A stretch of DNA of 57,615 nt from Zygnema cylindricum (Eukaryota; Streptophyta; Zygnematophyceae; Zygnematales; Zygnemataceae): assembly GCA_037447655.1 (NCBI GenBank), contig JBBHKE010000738.1, forward strand, positions 1 through 57,615, written 5' to 3'. Below are positions 56,601 through 57,615 of this stretch, in pieces; the first letter of the stretch is position 1, and each line of letters begins with the position of its first letter. Made by a program: the position numbers and the translations under genes. A model generated the notes under the pieces. That model had not been told where the DNA came from and did not search any database. It was given only the letters and a program-made list of their open reading frames with translations.

Positions 56601-57328
56601 AATGACTGCCAAGGGCAAGAAGGGAATAGCAACAGTGAAGGTATCTAAGGCCGTCGTAAAAATGTATGTTTCGCAAAGCCAAAGCAAGCAGCTACCTGCT
56701 GGAAACGGGGCATCAAGCTCCAGGAATGATGAAGGGACGGCAGACAGGGCAGACGGGGCAGACAGGAGACAAGTTGAGGACAAGGAAATGGAGGAAGGAG
56801 GCAGGAATATAGGTGGAGATACAAATTCACCCGGCATTGCAGGAGAAAATCAACTAAGAAGCAGTAGCCCAGATAGACGAGGTGATTATGGCCTTTGGCT
56901 TCAGCATAAAAAGAGAAAATGGAAGGCTGCAAGAGATGCAAGGAAACAGCATAGGTGAGTAATCCGGAAGCTCTTCTTAATGATTGTGGGTTCTTGTATT
57001 GAGATGCAATTTTTCAAAAAAAACAAATTCACGGTCTCTTAAAACCTTTGCTTCTTATTGTCTTGGGCCTCTTTTAAGAGGATTTTTTTACCTGCAGATT
57101 TTGAGAGGACCTTGCCCTCATATCCTGGTGAGTTCAGTCCTCCATAGTTGTGACATAGTGCTTCTTCTCTTGTGATTCTACAGGGTGGACACAAACAATG
57201 AACAGGAGCCGGCAGCAGCAATTGGACTTGCTAAAGCTCGAGGAAGGAATGGTCAAGGGGAAAGTAGTGCACCAGCCAGAACATTTTTTCGACAGAAAGA
57301 TGCACCTTTAACTCAATCTCACTGGCAG
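41609..57328 (+). CDS. POLE: DNA polymerase epsilon catalytic subunit (31 exons read, 3' end outside window)
   Basis: Leading-strand replicative polymerase of the nucleus. Exons inferred from GT-AG borders and phase: 41609-41854, 42146-42211, 42741-42800, 43398-43493, 43990-44150, 44808-44911, 45322-45539, 45805-45891, 46272-46406, 46797-46919, 47261-47344, 47520-47684, 48339-48515, 48879-48992, 49180-49284, 49470-49588, 50157-50301, 50672-50766, 51367-51472, 51664-51743, 51935-52025, 52379-52464, 52685-52775, 53222-53302, 53756-53899, 54341-54436, 54575-54775, 55545-55599, 56090-56232, 56425-56954, 57184-57328. They join without a frame break into about 1,383 codons, roughly 60% of the family's usual length; the second, inactive polymerase module and C-terminal zinc/iron-sulfur part lie beyond the window. 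The N-terminus (41,609) is Arg/Gly-rich; a later Met is possible. Plant name would be POL2A-like. UTR ends were not determined. Confidence 0.95.
44808..47684 (+). other. POLE: Polymerase epsilon: 3'-5' exonuclease exons
   Basis: Exo I is [14 protein letters not shown] in exon 7, with the catalytic Asp and Glu. Exo II is [17 protein letters not shown] in exon 9. Exo III is [14 protein letters not shown] in exon 12. All proofreading residues known for the family are present, so the exonuclease should be active. Confidence 0.93.
49180..52464 (+). other. POLE: Polymerase epsilon: polymerase active-site exons
   Basis: Motif A is [19 protein letters not shown] (exon 15). The CysX iron-sulfur segment is [13 protein letters not shown] (exon 16). 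Motif B is [15 protein letters not shown] (exon 20), and motif C is [13 protein letters not shown] (exon 22) with the catalytic DTD. The P-domain typical of epsilon lies in exons 18-20 ([16 protein letters not shown]). Order and spacing fit the family. Confidence 0.92.
56425..56954 (+). other. POLE: Polymerase epsilon: large linker exon
   Basis: Starts [23 protein letters not shown], conserved at the end of the catalytic half. It then turns into a low-complexity Gly/Asp/Arg/Ser-rich linker and ends [20 protein letters not shown], matching the conserved basic WLxxKKxKWxxQ segment that opens the second half. At 530 bp it is the largest exon here; the others are 55-246 bp. Confidence 0.85.
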
Positions 57329-57615
57329 GTGATTATGGAGATCATATAAACTGGGCATCTCCTCTGGAAATAGTGGGCTTGCAGTTGATTCAGCTTAGGG
57401 TGTTTTCTGAAATATGATCTATGTTTTATGTTCTTTTCATTCTGTTTCAGTACTTAGGTGTTGATGTAAACTAGTCTCACAGCCGGTCGATACTATATCT
57501 AAATAATTGATTCGCATTTGACAGAAGGGAGTGTTTCAGGTAAAGGTTTGTGAGAGCTGGCTGTTTTGTTATTGAGACACGCTTTTGATGCAGCAGCTAG
57601 TGAGTGCAACATCAA

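Noticed and set aside
41609-57328. Possibility that the polymerase epsilon gene is a decayed or processed copy
   Set aside because: It has introns with proper GT-AG borders and consistent phases, no frame breaks over 31 exons, and all catalytic motifs.

Overview
The window looks like nuclear DNA of a green plant (streptophyte). About 41 kb is packed with decayed retrotransposons, and after it one long host gene begins. The host gene has many small exons with GT-AG introns and encodes the catalytic subunit of DNA polymerase epsilon. Retrotransposon families of this kind with a DNMT3-like passenger would fit a charophyte alga or another early-diverging streptophyte. That organism call is an inference, because there is no marker here that fixes the species.

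Layout. 1-3,500: the edge of an LTR, two oppositely oriented fragments of a non-LTR (LINE-like) reverse transcriptase, and an AT-rich tandem repeat. 3,922-10,740: three minus-strand Ty1/copia remnants packed LTR to LTR; one is an internal-deletion derivative (LTR-gag-RNase H-LTR). 10,741-20,233: two plus-strand copia elements, D and E. D ends in a chimeric second copy of its own integrase. About 20,340-30,600: a minus-strand Ty3/gypsy-type element. 31,970-40,393: further copia fragments in both orientations, including a 5.4-kb minus-strand element with both LTRs. 40,394-41,608: intergenic DNA with a small foldback (MITE-like) repeat and an E2F-type site. 41,609-57,328 and beyond: the polymerase epsilon gene, 31 exons read here, cut by the window end.

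The most striking object is the gypsy element. Its polyprotein reads gag - aspartic protease - cytosine-5 DNA methyltransferase - reverse transcriptase - RNase H - integrase - PHD finger. The methyltransferase shows motifs I, IV (PCQ), VI (ENV), VIII and IX/X in canonical order. Its C-terminal half resembles the DNMT3/DRM class. It lies between protease and RT. A C4HC3 PHD finger ends the integrase, where chromoviruses carry a chromodomain. The element thus appears to carry both a DNA-methylation writer and a chromatin reader. This copy is damaged: one UAG after protease, two -1 shifts inside the methyltransferase, three stops downstream, and an integrase Asp changed to Asn. Yet all parts except the shifted stretch keep reading frame, so decay looks recent.

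The host gene begins soon after the transposon cluster. Exonuclease motifs, the CysX iron-sulfur cysteines and polymerase motifs A, B and C are intact, so it is probably functional.
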